Under the pieces are notes generated by a model. It was not told where the DNA came from. It did no database searches and was given only the letters and a program-made list of their open reading frames with translations. Shown here piece by piece: positions 61,925 to 64,000 of a DNA stretch of 64,000 nt. The DNA is taken from the NCBI RefSeq assembly GCF_002086155.1, contig NZ_MVHE01000001.1, positions 186,001 to 250,000 on the forward strand, read 5' to 3'. The translations under genes and the position numbers were made by a program. Positions within the stretch are counted from its first letter, which is position 1. Each line of letters begins with the position of its first letter. The DNA comes from Mycobacterium angelicum. GTDB taxonomy: Bacteria; Actinomycetota; Actinomycetes; Mycobacteriales; Mycobacteriaceae.

Positions 61925-62425
61925 CTAGTCGGCAGGATCGGGCAACACCCGCAGGTGTCCGCGTCGGCGTCCGGAGCGATGCTCGGACGGCGCAAGCACG
62001 CTGCCGCTGTGCGCGGCCGCATGAGCTCCCGCCGGGTTCAGGCGGGGCTCGCCGGGCGGGCCACCCGCTCGCGGCGGAAAACCGTTGAGCGGCATGCCGG
62101 TCCCACCACCGTAGGGGCCGGCGCCGGCGGCCGAGTAGGACAGGTCCACGCTGCCCGGGGCGCCCTCACGCACCGCGTCGGCCAGGGCGACCAAGTCGTC
62201 CTCGTCGGGATGCTGCATGGGTAGTGGCTCGGCGTGGCGCACGAGTTCCCACCCGCGTGGCGCGGTGATGCGGCCGGCATGGCCGACGCACAGATCCCAG
62301 GAGTGCGGTTCCCGCGCGGTTGCGAGTGGACCTACCACCGCCGTCGAGTCCGAGTAAACGAACGTCAACGTTGCCACTGCATAGTGCGGACACCCGGGCC
62401 GGCAGCAGCGACGGGGTACGTTCAC
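61925..62425 (-). CDS. DUF3499 zinc-ribbon-like protein (Rv3258c)
   Basis: A 166-residue protein with CCRPGC (5-10 region) and a later LCVGHAGR, likely one zinc site, followed by TAPRGWELVRHAEPLP and a Gly/Pro-rich tail of low complexity that varies between species. Function unknown; M. tuberculosis Rv3258c is of similar length. GTG 62425 (VNVPRRCCRPGC) is chosen; the longer frame upstream is a shadow of Rv3259. It ends 66 nt before manB and may lead that operon. Confidence 0.8.
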   Translation of the reverse strand: MNVPRRCCRPGCPHYAVATLTFVYSDSTAVVGPLATAREPHSWDLCVGHAGRITAPRGWELVRHAEPLPMQHPDEDDLVALADAVREGAPGSVDLSYSAAGAGPYGGGTGMPLNGFPPRAGGPPGEPRLNPAGAHAAAHSGSVLAPSEHRSGRRRGHLRVLPDPAD

Positions 62426-62514
62426 GATCGAAAGGCTATCGTGCGGAAACGCTGCGCAAGCGCCGGACACGCGCATCCGTTCTCGCCGCGATGTGCAACC
62501 GTTACCATCGGGCG

Positions 62515-63030
62515 GTGAGCGATTCCCGAAGCTCGCCGCGCGGCGGTCGATCCGCGGGTGAGCCCGCTGGGCGGCTCGGACACCGAGCCCGGCGACGGGG
62601 CCGCGATCTGCGCGGGCCGCTGTTGCCGCCGACCGTGCCCGGCTGGCGCAGCCGCGCCGAGCGCTTCGACATGGCAGTGCTGGAGGCCTACGAGCCGATC
62701 GAGCGGCGGTGGCAGGACCGGGTGTCCCAGCTCGATATCGCCGTCGACGAGATTCCCCGCATCGCGGCCAAGGACCCCGAAAGCGTGCAGTGGCCACCAG
62801 AGGTGATCGCCGACGGGCCGATAGCGCTGGCCCGGCTGATCCCCGCCGGTGTCGACGTCCGCGGCAATGCCACGCGGGCGCGAATTGTCTTGTTCCGCAA
62901 GCCAATCGAGCGACGGGCGAAGGACACCATCGAACTCGGCGAATTGCTGCATGAAATCCTGGTGGCGCAGGTGGCCATCTATCTGGATGTCGACCCCACG
63001 GTCATCGACCCGACGATCGACGACGACTGA
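62515..63030 (+). CDS. Minimal metallopeptidase-family protein with degenerate active site (Rv3259)
   Basis: A 171-residue member of the MMP/zincin-like DUF family, conserved around RAERFDMAVLEAYEPIERRW and RGNATRARIVLFRKPIERRA. Where active relatives carry HExxH, this protein reads LHEILVAQVAIYL: the first His and Glu remain but the second His is gone, so peptidase activity is doubtful; the recalled M. tuberculosis Rv3259 has the same form. GTG 62515 is used; ATG 62491 is in frame. The first 40 residues are Arg/Gly-rich and may not be translated. Divergent from Rv3258c. Confidence 0.75.
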   Translation: MSDSRSSPRGGRSAGEPAGRLGHRARRRGRDLRGPLLPPTVPGWRSRAERFDMAVLEAYEPIERRWQDRVSQLDIAVDEIPRIAAKDPESVQWPPEVIADGPIALARLIPAGVDVRGNATRARIVLFRKPIERRAKDTIELGELLHEILVAQVAIYLDVDPTVIDPTIDDD

Positions 63031-63036
63031 GGCGGT

Positions 63037-63051
63037 AGCGCGCGGCGCGCT
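63037..63051. terminator. GC-rich hairpin between convergent Rv3259 and whiB2
   Basis: AGCGCGC-G-GCGCGCT, a perfect dyad in the 30 bp separating the two convergent stop codons. Short, without U-tract; a plausible bidirectional terminator. Confidence 0.4.
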
Positions 63052-63060
63052 GGAATCCCG

Positions 63061-63450
63061 TTAGATGATGCCGCGTTTGAGACGGCGGCGTTCGCGCTCG
63101 GAGAGGCCGCCCCAGATGCCGAAGCGCTCGTCATGAGCCAGGGCGTACTCGAGGCATTCGTGGCGGACCTCGCACCCCAGGCAGATCTTCTTGGCCTCGC
63201 GGGTGGAGCCGCCCTTCTCCGGGAAGAACGCTTCGGGATCCGTTTGCGCGCAAAGGGCGCGGTCCTGCCACTGGTCGGCAGGTATCGGTTCCGGCTCGGG
63301 CTCGAACACCTCGAACGCCTCGTAGGTCGGCGGCGCCTCAGGAACCAAACTCAGGTGCGGTCGGCCAATGACGATTGGCGACACTGGCACAGGACCGGAA
63401 GTGGTGTGCGGTGCGCTTCCCATTACGCCCCGAAGGTGCTCATAGGACAT
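63061..63450 (-). CDS. whiB2: Transcriptional regulator WhiB2
   Basis: An essential WhiB-type iron-sulfur protein needed for septation. Cluster cysteines are C67, C90, C93 and C99 (DRALCAQTD, KKICLGCEVRHEC), then the G[V/I]WGG turn as GIWGG (111-115) and the basic tail RERRRLKRGII. M. tuberculosis WhiB2 is annotated with 89 residues; here ATG 63450 with GAGGAGG seven bases upstream gives 129. The longer start is better supported by the ribosome binding site. Divergent from fbiA. Confidence 0.95.
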   Translation of the reverse strand: MSYEHLRGVMGSAPHTTSGPVPVSPIVIGRPHLSLVPEAPPTYEAFEVFEPEPEPIPADQWQDRALCAQTDPEAFFPEKGGSTREAKKICLGCEVRHECLEYALAHDERFGIWGGLSERERRRLKRGII

Positions 63451-63774
63451 GCCTCCGCCTCCTCACTTATAGAGAGTGAAATGGTTTCCCACTGTTTTGA
63501 TGTACAGTTACCAAGTTCGAACAAGTGATCGAATCTCGGTCTGCGACACCGGAACCGGCCGGCCAACCGGGAAATGACACTGATGTGATTAGACACGGGT
63601 TCATCTATCGGGTCAAGCACTCCGCGGCATTTCCATATCATCTCGTGACTAAATTTCGGCGTTTCCGTTGTCGAAGGCCCACGGCGTGTCTTATGCCCCT
63701 CCTCACACTGGCGTTCGCCCGGGTCCCCCCACGGCAGGCAGGTGCAGCATCGCGGGCAGGTACTGTCCTGCGAT
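63451..63774. promoter_or_regulatory. Divergent whiB2/fbiA intergenic region
   Basis: 324 bp without a gene. The whiB2 side has TATAAG on the minus strand (24-30 nt before ATG), a -10-like hexamer. Lower GC than flanking genes between 63470 and 63700. A near-perfect SOS box is at 63517-63532. Nothing else could be supported. Confidence 0.45.
63517..63532. promoter_or_regulatory. Near-consensus LexA (SOS) box upstream of whiB2
   Basis: TCGAAC-AAGT-GATCGA matches the mycobacterial SOS box TCGAAC-N4-GTTCGA in 11 of 12 defined bases. It lies 67-82 nt upstream of the whiB2 start, near the expected -35 region of a promoter whose -10 would be around 63490. LexA control is inferred. Confidence 0.4.
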
Positions 63775-64000
63775 GTGAAGGTCACCGTTCTGGTCGGTGG
63801 AGTCGGCGGCGCGCGCTTCCTGCTCGGAGTCCAGCAGCTGCTCGGCCTCGGCCAGTTTGCCATACCCGATGAGGACTCGGGCCACGAACTAACCGCTGTC
63901 GTCAACATCGGTGATGACGCCTGGATCCACGGCGTGCGGGTCTGCCCCGATCTGGACACCTGCATGTACACCCTCGGCGGCGGTGTCGACCCGGTGCGCG
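63775..64000 (+). CDS. fbiA: Phosphoenolpyruvate/lactyl transferase FbiA, 5' end only
   Basis: The start of FbiA, which joins the activated lactyl/phosphoenolpyruvyl group to Fo in coenzyme F420 synthesis. GTG 63775 begins VKVTVLVGGVGGARFLLGVQ, the family nucleotide-binding motif, and continues to AVVNIGDDAWIHGVRVCPDL and TCMYTLGGGVDP. The first 75 codons are in the window; family length is about 330. A weak ribosome binding site precedes it. Confidence 0.95.
   Translation, partial: MKVTVLVGGVGGARFLLGVQQLLGLGQFAIPDEDSGHELTAVVNIGDDAWIHGVRVCPDLDTCMYTLGGGVDPVR

Noticed and set aside
62426..62905. Extension of Rv3258c to 326 residues
   Set aside because: Antisense shadow of Rv3259 and of the divergent promoter.

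Overview
The window is chromosomal DNA from a high-GC mycobacterium, most likely a nontuberculous species. The gene order follows Mycobacterium tuberculosis Rv3220c to Rv3261 almost gene for gene: pdtaS, TB7.3, rshA-sigH, aroA, rsgA, desA3, ppk2, tgs3, secA1, hpf, comF, lpqB-mtrB-mtrA, tmk, sahH, alkB-rubA-rubB-tetR, manA, manB, whiB2, fbiA. Family names come from recalled protein sequences and motifs read by eye; no database search was run.

Layout. 1-2.8 kb: sensor kinase PdtaS (its C-terminal end lies outside the window), the biotinyl protein TB7.3, the 24-residue ribosomal protein bL37, and the RshA/SigH redox-stress pair with a SigH-type promoter. 2.8-9.3 kb: an SDR gene and a cassette that looks like polyhydroxyalkanoate metabolism (acyl-CoA synthetase, PHA synthase, PhaZ-like depolymerase), with a small membrane peptide and a PucR-type regulator. 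9.3-12.4 kb: SRAP protein, aroA, rsgA. 12.4-15.6 kb: an accessory operon (thiolase, nitrilase, DUF302) divergent from an HxlR regulator, with repeated operator-like sequences between them. 15.6-22.5 kb: two tandem desA3 desaturases, their ferredoxin-reductase partner, ppk2 and tgs3. 22.5-26.8 kb: small genes, an MddA-like methyltransferase and an HD/LuxR regulator flanked by two copies of one palindromic element. 26.9-31.6 kb: secA1, hpf and comF.

31.6-43.9 kb is the largest accessory block. It holds a 3499-residue nonribosomal peptide synthetase read as C-A-T-E-C-A-T-E-C-T and a GT-C type membrane glycosyltransferase, inserted between comF and the Rv3243c orthologue. The synthetase has no thioesterase, its last module has no adenylation domain, and its second condensation domain has lost the Asp of HHxxxDG. 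44-49 kb: LmeA-like protein and the MtrA-MtrB-LpqB envelope/division signalling system, then tmk. 49.8-55.3 kb: sahH, the alkane hydroxylase operon (alkB-rubA-rubB-tetR with 4-nt stop/start overlaps throughout) and an APC permease. 55.3-64 kb: two tandem FAD oxidoreductases, the mannose-activation genes manA, TobH-like and manB, Rv3258c, Rv3259, whiB2, and the start of fbiA (coenzyme F420).

Two genes conserved in this neighbourhood are tandem duplicates here (desA3 and Rv3254). The copy more like the M. tuberculosis orthologue can be told from the other in each pair. The best candidates for undescribed biology are the NRPS/glycosyltransferase island, the thiolase-nitrilase-DUF302 operon with its operator array, the shared element around the HD/LuxR gene, and the hpf leader, which carries a ten-base perfect anti-SD complement far upstream of the start codon.
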